Positions 8,659 through 16,696 of a stretch of DNA of 64,000 nt are shown piece by piece. The notes below the pieces were generated by a model. The model was not told the DNA's origin. It made no database searches and saw only the letters and a list, made by a program, of their open reading frames with translations. The stretch lies in contig CP171222.1 in the NCBI GenBank assembly GCA_050908895.1, forward strand, positions 124,001 to 188,000, read 5' to 3'. How positions within the stretch are numbered: position 1 is the stretch's first letter; the number at the start of each line of letters is the position of its first letter. The stretch comes from S5-A14a sp050908895. GTDB lineage: Bacteria; Bacillota; Clostridia; Peptostreptococcales; Anaerovoracaceae. The translations under genes were made by a program, and so were the position numbers.

Positions 8659-8687
8659 ATTCTAGCACAAAACTCCAGTTTGTTGAA
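8659..8687 (-). promoter_or_regulatory. Promoter of the cobT-metQ operon
   Basis: Read on the minus strand, TTCAAC (8687-8682) and TAGAAT (8664-8659) are 17 bp apart. Transcription would start about 14 nt before the cobT ATG, leaving no room for a cobalamin or SAM riboswitch. Confidence 0.5.
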
Positions 8688-8694
8688 GAGGTTG

Positions 8695-8748
8695 TTACTT
8701 CAAAAAAATAGCTTATTAGAAAGGGTCTACCAATTTCTAAAAGCTATT
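8695..8748 (-). terminator. Terminator downstream of the DUF1003 gene
   Basis: AATAGCTT plus TTAGAAA pair with TTTCTAA plus AAGCTATT (8707-8748, one bulged A). On the minus strand a run of seven Ts follows, so it ends the DUF1003 transcript just before the cobT promoter. Confidence 0.8.
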
Positions 8749-8766
8749 GGAACTACGTATTTGAAT

Positions 8767-9264
8767 TTATTTATTTTTAGGCTTATTAGCTTTCTCAATA
8801 TTTTGTTCTATCAAAATATCAAGCTTCTGATATATATCTTGTATTATTACCTCTGTTTTTAAATTAACTTTATAGTCATTTTCTGCTCTCTGACGATCTT
8901 TTTCTTCCTGACGATTCTGACTCATCATAATTAGGGGAGCTTGTATTGCCGCTGTACAAGATAATACTAAATTCAAAAGTATAAATGGGAAAGGATCAAA
9001 TGCCTTACTTCCAAATCTGCTATTTACCAGTATCCATACTGCAAGAGATGCAGCGAATAGGATTATAAAAGTCCAACTACCCGCAAATTTCGCAAGCTTA
9101 TCTGCAGCTTTTTGTCCAAAGGTGTATTTTCTCCTTGAATTTACATCTTTTGACACTGTACTTTCCAATAATAAATGTAGAATTTCTTCATCGCTAAGTT
9201 CATCATCCACATCTTCAGTTATGGTTTTCAGTATTTCTAATTTATCTTTGTTTATTTTATCCAT
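8767..9264 (-). CDS. DUF1003 family membrane protein
   Basis: 165 residues with two transmembrane helices (WTFIILFAASLAVWILVN and the stretch around FPFILLNLVLSCTAAIQAPLIMM). The following segment SQNRQEEKDRQRAENDYKVNLKTE is the diagnostic DUF1003 motif. An acidic N-terminal cytoplasmic region (about 60 residues) and a C-terminal amphipathic tail complete it. The family function is unknown. It has its own terminator downstream and a truncated restriction-modification remnant upstream on the same strand. Confidence 0.85.
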   Translation of the reverse strand: MDKINKDKLEILKTITEDVDDELSDEEILHLLLESTVSKDVNSRRKYTFGQKAADKLAKFAGSWTFIILFAASLAVWILVNSRFGSKAFDPFPFILLNLVLSCTAAIQAPLIMMSQNRQEEKDRQRAENDYKVNLKTEVIIQDIYQKLDILIEQNIEKANKPKNK

Positions 9265-9270
9265 GATGCA

Positions 9271-10297
9271 TTACACCTTCTCCATCCACATGTTAACTGC
9301 CCTCTCAAATTCTTCCATTCTATTATCATTATTAAAGAATGGAAATCCGATTATTTTGTAATCATCAGCAAATAAGCCTTTAACTGAATGCTTTTTTTTC
9401 AATCTGCATTGAAAATGCTTCTTTCCAAGCATCATTATCCAAGAGTTGATTGCCTTTAGGTTCAACATATCCCTGATAAGTGAGACTGCCTTCACTTCTT
9501 TGCTTTCTTACAAACAGCAAAAAGTCAGGTTCAAATCGTTCTCCAGCTTCAAAAGAATATATAGCCAATTCAGGAATTCTTTCATTCCTAACAACATAGT
9601 ATTCCAAATTCTTTTCCTTCAGTTTTGGCTCTATGCATGTTTTGAAATACTTTACAAAAAGCTTTTCTTCGCTCGTTCCGTAGTTGTCATTAAATACATA
9701 CCAGCTCTCATTTGTTAAGTCTAATCTGTATTCTTCATTTGAGCAGTTGTTCTGAGAATTTCCTTTTCCACCATTTCCTTCAATTGACCCTAAGCTGATC
9801 TTCTTGTCTTTCAAAATCACTTTAAGCTGCTTAGGTTCAAATTCTTTAGAACCGATATATTCAGGCTTGATAGCCATAACATGCGATGCAACTTTTACTA
9901 AAGCGTGCTTTACAGCTGAAAATAAAATCTTTCCATTGATCGCATCCTGAGAATATGTTATTTCCACATTAGAGTTTCCTAGGAAATCATCTGAAGTTAA
10001 AAACTCCCTCATTGATTTTAGAGATGGATATTTCTCTTTAAGTATGTCAAAGCGAAGCTCCTCGAAGCATTCTATAGCCCCAAGCAAGATATTATAATCT
10101 ATATTCTTGAATTTAAAACTATCCATCTTTGTCTTAATGGTATTTGTGCTGGGGGTATCATCACCTATAAGGTTTACTATATTCCCCTTACCTGAAAGGG
10201 CTGTATAGTAGTATGTTTTTGTCCTCATACTCGGTTCAAGAGAATGCACTTCATCTCGGCCTTTCAGCAATCTCTTATTGGAAAATACATAAATCCG
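9271..10297 (-). pseudogene. C-terminal remnant of type III restriction subunit (Res), frameshifted
   Basis: The reading frame IYVFSNKRLLKGRDEVHS... continues for about 300 residues and contains the endonuclease-like GERFEPDFLLFVRK ... YQGYVEPKGNQLL segment (PD-(D/E)xK pattern: D then ExK). It stops early at a frameshift in a T8 run (9392-9399, A8 in sense). In the next frame the protein resumes as KKHSVKGLFADDYKIIGFPFFN and ends at 9271. The helicase part is missing. The piece is fused upstream to the end of a methylase, so an internal deletion removed most of the system. Non-functional. Confidence 0.7.
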
Positions 10298-10400
10298 AGT
10301 AATTTACATAGAGTTTATTCTTATCGACTAAGCTGATAAGAGCTTTTTTCTTCTCTTCCAATTCAAGTGAATGAAATTCTTCATCAGATTTCTTAAGCTC
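10294..10400 (-). pseudogene. C-terminal scrap of type III DNA methyltransferase (Mod)
   Basis: About 35 residues in the minus frame, ELKKSDEEFHSLEL then EEKKKALISLVDKNKLYVNYS, match the C-terminal end of Mod subunits of type III systems. An in-frame stop lies directly before it and the Res remnant directly after it, so mod and res have been joined by deletion. Identification rests on remembered family sequence. Confidence 0.5.
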
Positions 10401-10413
10401 TTACGCAATAAAA

Positions 10414-10432
10414 GTCTAACTTTTGGGGGTCA
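10414..10432 (+). mobile_element. Solo insertion-sequence end, IS3-family-like
   Basis: GTCTAACTTTTGGGGGTCA reads on the other strand as TGACCCCCAAAAGTTAGAC, the kind of terminal inverted repeat found on IS3-family (IS150-group) elements. No transposase remains. It marks the seam between the Mod scrap and the AT-rich island. Confidence 0.4.
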
Positions 10433-10438
10433 CATCAT

Positions 10439-10510
10439 ATGTATGATGAATTCTCAAGGCTTACAAAAGAAAAAGATAAGCTATATTCAGAATGGGAAAA
10501 TTATTTGTAG
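10439..10510 (+). pseudogene. C-terminal scrap, possibly of an ABC-F ATPase
   Basis: Twenty-three codons (MYDEFSRLTKEKDKLYSEWENYL then TAG) resemble the C-terminal coiled end of ABC-F type ATPases. It has no ribosome site and ends within the ribosome site of the next gene. Weak identification; more likely a recombination scar than a gene. Confidence 0.25.
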
Positions 10511-10521
10511 GAGAAATTTAT

Positions 10522-11784
10522 ATGGAAAATAGTGTTAAACCTTTAGAGAATGTTCAAAAAATATTGAAATATTCTTGTGATGTATTAAATGTTGGAGAAG
10601 ATTTGTATGAATTATTAAAAGAACCTGAAAGGACAATTGAAATTAATATTCCTGTAAAAATGGATAACGGAAGTGTTAAAATTTTTAAAGGATACAGAGT
10701 GCAACATTGTGATGTTATGGGACCTTATAAAGGGGGAATAAGATTTCATCAAAATGTAAATGTTGATGAAATAAAAGCACTTTCAGTTTGGATGAGTTTA
10801 AAATGTTCAGCAACACATTTACCTTACGGTGGAGCAAAAGGTGGAATAATTGTAGATGTTGAAGAACTTTCTGAAAATGAACTTGAAAAATTATCAAGAG
10901 GATATGTCAGAGAAATTTATAAATATATAGGCGATAGATTTGATATTCCTGCGCCTGATGTAAATACCAATGAAAAAATTATGGGTTGGATGTTAGATGA
11001 GTACATAAGATTAACAGGCAGTAATAATCTTGGAACATTTACAGGGAAAGCATTAGAATTCGGCGGTTCCTACGGCAGAAAAGAGGCAACGGGAGTTGGA
11101 GTTGCACACATTACAAGAGAGTCATTGAAAAAATTAGGAATAGATATAAAAAGTGCCACAGTTGCAATTCAAGGCTTTGGAAACGTAGGTTCAAATACAG
11201 CTATATATCTACAAAAAATGGGAGCAAATATAGTTTCAATATCTGAATTTGATAAAGAAAAAGGAGTTTATACAATCTATAACGAAAATGGGTTTGATGT
11301 CGAAGATTTAATTTTATATTATGAAAAAAATGGAAGTTTAATTGACTATAAAAATTCTAAAAAGATTTCAATAGATCAATTCTATTCATTAGATGTTGAT
11401 GTTATAATTCCTTGTGCTTTGGAAAATTCTATTACGGAAAATGAAGCTAAAAAAGTTCGTGCAAAATTAATAGTTGAAGGAGCTAACGGACCGGTTGACT
11501 ATTTAGCAGATAGAATTTTAAAAGAAAAAAATGTTGTTGTAGTTCCTGATATTTTAGCAAATTCAGGAAGAGTTATAGCCTCATATTTTGAGTGGATTCA
11601 AAACATTTCTGGTACGGATATGACAGAAGATGAAGTTTTAAATAGATTAGAATATAAAATTTTATTTGCTTATGAAGGAATTTTAAAAATTAGAGAAAAA
11701 TATAATGTAACACTAAGAATTGCATCATACATTTACGCAGTTGACAGAGTATATAAGTTGTTAAAATTAAGGTCAAGAATTTAA
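10522..11784 (+). CDS. gdhA: NAD(P)-dependent glutamate dehydrogenase family (Glu/Leu/Phe/Val DH)
   Basis: 420 residues. It interconverts glutamate and 2-oxoglutarate plus ammonium. YKGGIRFH and PYGGAKGGIIVD (catalytic lysine region, about residues 75-115), DVNTNEKIMGWMLDEY, and the Rossmann motif QGFGNVGSNTA (about 215) are intact, as is the C-terminal NSGRVIASYFEW. Start is ATG 10522 behind TAGGAG; the frame runs further upstream but overlaps a scrap ORF. Codon use is much AT-richer than in the flanking backbone, so the gene arrived with the island. Glutamate is the likeliest substrate; branched-chain specificity is not excluded. A strong terminator follows. Confidence 0.92.
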   Translation: MENSVKPLENVQKILKYSCDVLNVGEDLYELLKEPERTIEINIPVKMDNGSVKIFKGYRVQHCDVMGPYKGGIRFHQNVNVDEIKALSVWMSLKCSATHLPYGGAKGGIIVDVEELSENELEKLSRGYVREIYKYIGDRFDIPAPDVNTNEKIMGWMLDEYIRLTGSNNLGTFTGKALEFGGSYGRKEATGVGVAHITRESLKKLGIDIKSATVAIQGFGNVGSNTAIYLQKMGANIVSISEFDKEKGVYTIYNENGFDVEDLILYYEKNGSLIDYKNSKKISIDQFYSLDVDVIIPCALENSITENEAKKVRAKLIVEGANGPVDYLADRILKEKNVVVVPDILANSGRVIASYFEWIQNISGTDMTEDEVLNRLEYKILFAYEGILKIREKYNVTLRIASYIYAVDRVYKLLKLRSRI

Positions 11785-11802
11785 AAAATATTTTTAATAA
11801 CT

Positions 11803-11841
11803 AAAGAGTAGTAAGAAAATTATCCTTACTACTCTTTTTTA
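11803..11841 (+). terminator. Terminator between gdhA and the convergent membrane-protein gene
   Basis: A 13-bp stem AAAGAGTAGTAAG / CTTACTACTCTTT (11803-11815, 11825-11837) is followed by more Ts. It overlaps the stop region of the opposite-strand gene and may act in both directions. Confidence 0.85.
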
Positions 11842-13721
11842 AAATTGTTTATAAATAAAAATGGTATTAGTATTGGAACGGTTATAAATATTAAATATGA
11901 ATACCTGTAATAATTTACTATTGGCGAATATATACAAGTAAATACAATGGAAAGACATAAATATATTAACGGCATAATTTTTTTGTTTCTTTTTAAAATT
12001 GAATAGCCAAATGATAAAATAAGTAACCAAGTAGCAAATCCTGCTTTTAAAAATGAAGAAATTACAGGATATGAAGCTATAGAATAAATTATATGTTTTG
12101 TCACCTTATTTAATTTATGTATTTCTTTAAAATTTGTAGCTTGTTTCCAGTCCTTATCAAAATATCCATATTTTTCCTTTAAGTATAAGTTAGAGGGTAT
12201 ATCATAAGTTTTATAAGTGAACCAATCCGTTTCTTTTTCGTACATATTTTCGTAATAATCTCCAATCCACATATCTTCTCGTGAGTTATAAGGATAGAAG
12301 TAAGATAAAGATAAATTTAAAATAGCATCAATATTTGTTTTAGGATGTTTTAAATACATTTTAAGCCATAATTTAAAGAAATCATTTTTTAAATCTTTAA
12401 AATCATCATTTTTTATATGATTTTTAATTGGATCTGCACAATGTGGATCGAAATCATTTTTTATTCTTTCTAACCCGAAAATTTTATCACATAATTTTAG
12501 CTCATTATCAGAAAATGTTTCTGGATGATACTTGACTACACTGGCTAACTGCTGAAATCTTGTAGATAAATAATCATATTTCATTGAGCTTTCTAATGGG
12601 TTTAGAATGTTTTTTAAAATTCCATTTAATGATAGGCAAAAAATTATTGAAATAAAAATATAAGTTAAAGTTTTTAATCTATATTTTTTGTGAGTACTAA
12701 ATAATAATGATACTATACCTACAATAACATAAATTATTGCTTTTCGGTGTAACATATATACTCCAAAAATGGAAATTAAAAAATATATTATTGAAATATT
12801 TTTACTAAAAAATGCTTTAGGGTTGTAAATCATTTCTATCATCACTAAAATGAAAAGAAGCATAAAGTTTCCAAGTACAACATCTTTGTATAGTGTAAAA
12901 CTATAAACTATAAAATATGGATTTATACAAAAATAAATATACAAAGCTAATTTTAACTTTTTATTAAATTCAAATTCAAATAATTTGTATAGCAAAAGAG
13001 AATATACAATACTTGTAAAAATTAAATTTATAAAATTAAAAATGCCAATTCCTATCCCAACCGATGAAAAATATTTTAATCCCAATTTTCCAAATACTCC
13101 AACTGTATAAATATAAAGATAAGGATGAGAATTAGATAACGGCAGAACTCCTATCCCTTCTTTTACACAGTACATACTGTCCCAAGTAAAATTACCGGGG
13201 AAAAATATTACAAAAAATATTATTCTTATTGTAAATATCGGTATAAATATTTTTAAAAATTTTTTTGTAATAAATTTTTTATTGGGAAATTTTGACTGTT
13301 CAAAGTTTATATCTTTTGTCTTAAAGTAAAAAATTCTAATAAAAAAATTAAAAACTATAAATGAAATAAAAATTATTGAAACAAATAAAATAATATAATA
13401 TTTATTGATACTATTTCTAAATGCTTCAATACCTATTGTATTTATTATTGAAAAAACAAAAGAAAATATATTTATTATCCTATTTTCTCTTTTTTCAAAA
13501 TCCATTAGAGTTTTTAAATCTATATCTTTTATAAATATAAATAAAAGGATAAATAACAATAAACAAATCAAACTATCATCATTTATAAAAATGTGAAAAA
13601 AAGTTTTTTTCTCAATTTTTAAATTTTTGTTTAAAGTAAATAGTAATGTAATTATATAAGATAAAAATAAAGTTATTACAGCTTTTTTATATGTTAATTT
13701 ATTTGAAATTTTATTTTTCAT
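11829..13721 (-). CDS. Large polytopic membrane protein (DUF6020-like, GT-C-type architecture)
   Basis: About 630 residues with a dozen or more hydrophobic segments and a long extracytoplasmic stretch in the middle (about residues 395-530). The segment FFPGNFTWDSMYCVKEGIG ... LSNSHPYLYIYTVGVFGKLG after the fifth or so helix resembles the loop of undecaprenyl-linked sugar transferases (GT-C fold) and DUF6020-like proteins of Firmicutes surface loci. Start is ATG 13721 behind AAGGAAAAAAACTT; it overlaps the upstream GT2 gene by 11 bp, so the two are coupled. Very AT-rich. Function inferred: transfer of a lipid-linked sugar to a cell-surface acceptor. Confidence 0.65.
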   Translation of the reverse strand: MKNKISNKLTYKKAVITLFLSYIITLLFTLNKNLKIEKKTFFHIFINDDSLICLLLFILLFIFIKDIDLKTLMDFEKRENRIINIFSFVFSIINTIGIEAFRNSINKYYIILFVSIIFISFIVFNFFIRIFYFKTKDINFEQSKFPNKKFITKKFLKIFIPIFTIRIIFFVIFFPGNFTWDSMYCVKEGIGVLPLSNSHPYLYIYTVGVFGKLGLKYFSSVGIGIGIFNFINLIFTSIVYSLLLYKLFEFEFNKKLKLALYIYFCINPYFIVYSFTLYKDVVLGNFMLLFILVMIEMIYNPKAFFSKNISIIYFLISIFGVYMLHRKAIIYVIVGIVSLLFSTHKKYRLKTLTYIFISIIFCLSLNGILKNILNPLESSMKYDYLSTRFQQLASVVKYHPETFSDNELKLCDKIFGLERIKNDFDPHCADPIKNHIKNDDFKDLKNDFFKLWLKMYLKHPKTNIDAILNLSLSYFYPYNSREDMWIGDYYENMYEKETDWFTYKTYDIPSNLYLKEKYGYFDKDWKQATNFKEIHKLNKVTKHIIYSIASYPVISSFLKAGFATWLLILSFGYSILKRNKKIMPLIYLCLSIVFTCIYSPIVNYYRYSYLIFITVPILIPFLFINNFKKE

Positions 13722-14808
13722 AAGTTTTTTTCCTTTTTTTAAAGACCCAAGCACGTTGAACTCTATAACTTACTAAAAATAGTATTGTATCTACGACGAT
13801 TTTTATAGTTGTTTCGTTAATATTTGTTATTTTCCAGAGTAAAGAAACACTAAATGAAGATAATAGCATTTGAAAAATACATAAACTATAATATTTGTAT
13901 ATTGTTTTTCTTAAATCTTTTTCTCCATTAAAAACAAAATTCTTATTTATAAAAAAATTAAAAAGAGAAGAAAATATCCTTGCAATAACACTTGAAAAAA
14001 ATATGGAATATGAATTTTTAACAAATGATGAGGATAAAATATATACAAATGCTTTAAACAATCCTATGTCTATTAAAAACGAAGAGAGGGACGCTAACAA
14101 ATAATTAAAAAAAGATGTAAAAATTACTTTGTATATCTTTGCAGAATCCCTAATAGTATCAAAATGTGTTTCTGCATTGTTGTTATAATATACTGTTTCT
14201 ATTGTTATTTCGGCTATATTTATATTTTTTTCAAAGCAAGTTATTAACATTTTTGTTTCGTATTCAAATCTTTCTCCAAAAACATCTAACATTTCAGGAA
14301 TAATATTTTTAGGAAAGCCTCGAAGTCCTGTTTGAGTATCTGTTATTTTTTTTCTATACAATAATTTAAAAACATTTATTGTTGTCTTATTTCCAAATTT
14401 ACTTTTCGGAGGAACATTTTTACTATCAAAATCTCTACAACCTAATATTAAAGAATTTGGATAAACTTCTAAATTCTTTGCCATATTAAATACATCTGTT
14501 GCTCTATGTTGTCCATCAGAGTCACAAGCTACAACTCCATTAAAATCATCAACATCAGGTAAAGTAAGAAAATAATTAAAAGCATTTTTTAAAGCTCTTC
14601 CTTTACCTAAATTTTTTGCGTGAGTTAATATCGTTACCCCGTCTATTTGCTTTAGACATTCAAAAAGTTTTTTAAACTTTTCATCACTACCATCATTTAC
14701 AATCAAAATATTATTTAAGCCACAATGTTTCAATTCCCAAACATAATCAATTAAATTTTCCGGTGGATTTAAAGCAGGAATTAAAACAAGAGTTCTTTTA
14801 TTTTTCAT
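13711..14808 (-). CDS. GT2 glycosyltransferase with C-terminal GtrA membrane domain
   Basis: 365 residues. Residues 1-215 are a GT-A fold glycosyltransferase (LVLIPALNPPENLIDYV, IVNDGSDEKF, ACDSDGQH as the DxD region, TDTQTGLRGFP), the type that makes polyprenyl-phosphate sugars. Residues about 235-360 hold four membrane helices of a GtrA-like domain (SFLIDIGLFKAF, FNFFINKNFVFNGEK, YRVQRAWVF) that helps move the lipid-linked sugar across the membrane. Start at ATG 14808 has GGAGGTC. It pairs with the overlapping membrane protein downstream and is driven by the (TA)10-spacer promoter, suggesting an on/off surface glycosylation unit. Confidence 0.9.
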   Translation of the reverse strand: MKNKRTLVLIPALNPPENLIDYVWELKHCGLNNILIVNDGSDEKFKKLFECLKQIDGVTILTHAKNLGKGRALKNAFNYFLTLPDVDDFNGVVACDSDGQHRATDVFNMAKNLEVYPNSLILGCRDFDSKNVPPKSKFGNKTTINVFKLLYRKKITDTQTGLRGFPKNIIPEMLDVFGERFEYETKMLITCFEKNINIAEITIETVYYNNNAETHFDTIRDSAKIYKVIFTSFFNYLLASLSSFLIDIGLFKAFVYILSSSFVKNSYSIFFSSVIARIFSSLFNFFINKNFVFNGEKDLRKTIYKYYSLCIFQMLLSSFSVSLLWKITNINETTIKIVVDTILFLVSYRVQRAWVFKKRKKTYEK

Positions 14809-14838
14809 AAGAGACCTCCATAAAAAATTTACATACTA

Positions 14839-14867
14839 ATTATATATATATATATATATACTGTCAA
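14839..14867 (-). promoter_or_regulatory. Promoter with (TA)10 spacer, candidate phase-variation switch
   Basis: On the minus strand TTGACA (14867-14862) is followed by a G, ten TA repeats (14860-14841) and AT. The last two TA units with AT make TATAAT (14844-14839), leaving a spacer of exactly 17 bp. Losing or gaining one repeat would change the spacer to 15 or 19 bp. The start codon of the glycosyltransferase lies about 30 bp further on. Confidence 0.75.
14841..14860. repeat. Dinucleotide repeat (TA)10
   Basis: Twenty bases of uninterrupted TA, lying wholly between the -35 and the end of the -10 element of the glycosyltransferase promoter. Confidence 0.99.
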
Positions 14868-14921
14868 GTTTTTTAGCTAATATATTTTTAAAAATTATAA
14901 AATTTTAATATCAAAAAACTA

Positions 14922-15034
14922 TTGACATCATAAAAAAATACTTTATAATGTTAGTATAAGTTAAGTAAAAAAATATTAGAGAATTGGTTTTTTTTCCGCA
15001 TTTGTGGATAAAAGAAACCATTTTTTTTAGGAGG
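14922..15034 (+). promoter_or_regulatory. Promoter and terminator-like leader of the glutamine synthetase remnant
   Basis: TTGACA (14922-14927) and TATAAT (14944-14949), 16 bp apart, precede a leader. A long hairpin at 14985-15020 (TTGGTTT... with ...GAAACCA and inner CCGC/GTGG) ends in T8 at 15021-15028, directly before AGGAGG at 15029-15034. This is the layout of a transcription attenuator that would also mask the ribosome site. Confidence 0.55.
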
Positions 15035-15038
15035 AAAT

Positions 15039-15570
15039 ATGGATAGATTAGAAAACTTTGGTAAATATACATTTGATAAAAATGCTATGAAGAAAAAATT
15101 ACCCTATCCGGTGTATTTGAAATGGAAGAATGCCATAAGAAAAGAAGATCTTTTAGATAAGGATTCTGCCGATATAATAGCTCATGCAATGAAAGAATGG
15201 GCAATAGAGAATGGAGCAACACATTATTGTCATTGGTTTCAACCTTTGAATGGAGTTACTGCAAAAAAACACGAAAGTTTTATTGATAAGTCATATGAAA
15301 ATTTACCAATAGTAAGATTTTCGGGAGATGAGCTTTTAAAAAGTGAACCTGATGCGTCATCGTTTCCAAACGGTGGAATGAGATCGACTTTTGAGGCGAG
15401 AGGTTATACATATTGGGATTGTACTGCAAATGCCTTTATAATGGATAATATTTTATATATTTCGTCAATTTTTGTTTCTTTTGATGGTATTAGTCTAGAC
15501 AAAAAAGCTCCACTTTTAAAGAGTATTGATTTCATATCTAAATATGCTACTGAATTATATAATCTATTTT
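15039..15570 (+). pseudogene. N-terminal fragment of type III glutamine synthetase (GlnN)
   Basis: The first about 177 residues match GS-III, a normally roughly 700-residue ATP-dependent glutamate-ammonia ligase: AMKEWAIENGATHYCHWFQPLNGVTAKKHESFI and SEPDASSFPNGGMRSTFEARGYTYWD are family hallmarks. The catalytic C-terminal two-thirds are missing. After about 15570 the frame runs into the zinc-ribbon of a serine recombinase and stops at 15611. Promoter, leader and AGGAGG are intact, so a short dead protein may be made. Its source was probably the same donor as gdhA, since both are AT-rich ammonium-assimilation genes. Confidence 0.8.
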
Positions 15571-16115
15571 TTCTGATAAGATTTTTTGCAAAGAATGTGG
15601 CAGACATATGAGTTTTCGCTGCGACAGTAGACAAAAGAAAAAATCAGATAAAATATAGCAAGTACAAAAGTTATTTTTGTTATTTCTGTAAAGCTGAGAA
15701 AACACCAAATAATATCAAAGAGAAAGATATTATTGAATTGATAAAGCACAAATTAAAAGATTTCAAAATTCAAAAGACATTAAAAGAAGAGAGGGTTATA
15801 GAACACAAGAATGTAAAAGAAGATATTCTAAAGGAAATATCCATATTAAACAGCAGTTTACAAATCATCTATGAAAACTACAAAAAGAAAAATATTTCAA
15901 AAGACGAGTATCTAAAGGAAAAAAATCTTATCCGAGATAAAAAGTTATTATTGGAGAATAAGTTGGAAGAATTGAAGTCGGAGAAAATTGATTCAAAGAA
16001 AGAATTTGACGCTAATTCCTCAGATGAGAATAGTTTATTTAAAGCATATGTAGATGATTCAATTGATAAAATAATTGTTTCAAGAACTGGAGAAATAGAA
16101 ATTGTAGAAAAATAA
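15571..16115 (+). pseudogene. C-terminal fragment of large serine recombinase, frameshifted
   Basis: DKIFCKECGRHMSFRC and, in another frame, YFCYFCKAEKT make the two CxxC halves of the recombinase zinc beta-ribbon. They are separated by a frameshift near 15650. The rest (15738-16115) is a lysine/glutamate-rich coiled coil ending IDKIIVSRTGEIEIVEK, typical of transposon-type large serine recombinases. The resolvase catalytic domain is absent. The fragment is fused to the glutamine synthetase piece and marks a lost mobile element. Confidence 0.75.
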
Positions 16116-16159
16116 ATAATTTTTGAAAATTATATAGCAATTGCTTGACATTGTAGGGA

Positions 16160-16696
16160 AAAACAACACTTTTAAATATAATTGGGACATTAGAAAATTA
16201 TGATAGTGGTAGTGTAACCTGTTTTTCAAATCGAGATCCTATAAAAGCTCCTAAAGTAGGAGAGCTATTACGCAGAGAAAAAATTGCTTATTTATTTCAA
16301 AATTTTGCTTTGGTGGAAAAAATGACGGTTGAGGAAAATATGATGCTTGCTGCAAAATACAATCAAGAAAAAAATAAGAAAAATCTTATAGAAGCTGCCT
16401 TGAATAAAATGGGAATTTCAGACAAATTAAAATCGAAGGTTTATGAACTTTCAGGTGGAGAACAGCAAAGGGTAGCTCTTGCAAGAAATATGATAAAACC
16501 GTTTGAAATTATGTTGGCGGATGAACCGACAGGTTCTCTTGATTATGAGAATAAAAAAATTGTAATCGATACACTTATTAGATTAAATGATGAAGGTAAG
16601 ACGATCGTAGTTGTAAGTCATGATAAGGACTTTGAAAAAGTAGCACATAAGAATTATATTATTGAAAAGTCAGCTATAAGGGAAGTGTTAAGATGA
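16160..16696 (+). pseudogene. ABC exporter ATPase, N-terminally truncated (lactococcin-972-exporter-like)
   Basis: Reads as GKTTLLNIIGTLENYDSG, then YLFQNFALVEKMTVEENM, signature LSGGEQQRVALARN, Walker B IMLADEPTGSLD and a switch histidine in VVSHDKDF. The start and the first half of Walker A are missing; the sequence before GKTT (16140-16165) is scrambled. The Q-loop wording YLFQNFALVE is like ATPases linked to lactococcin-972-type bacteriocin export. An in-frame TTG at 16310 could start a fragment, but it would lack the P-loop. It overlaps the next gene by 4 bp, suggesting a former operon. Confidence 0.7.

Noticed and set aside
8640..8770. Cobalamin riboswitch before cobT
   Set aside because: The predicted leader is about 14 nt and the upstream hairpin is the terminator of the DUF1003 gene.
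16310..16696. Functional ABC ATPase starting at TTG 16310
   Set aside because: The protein would lack the Walker A motif, and in-frame homologous sequence continues upstream of the supposed start to the deletion joint.
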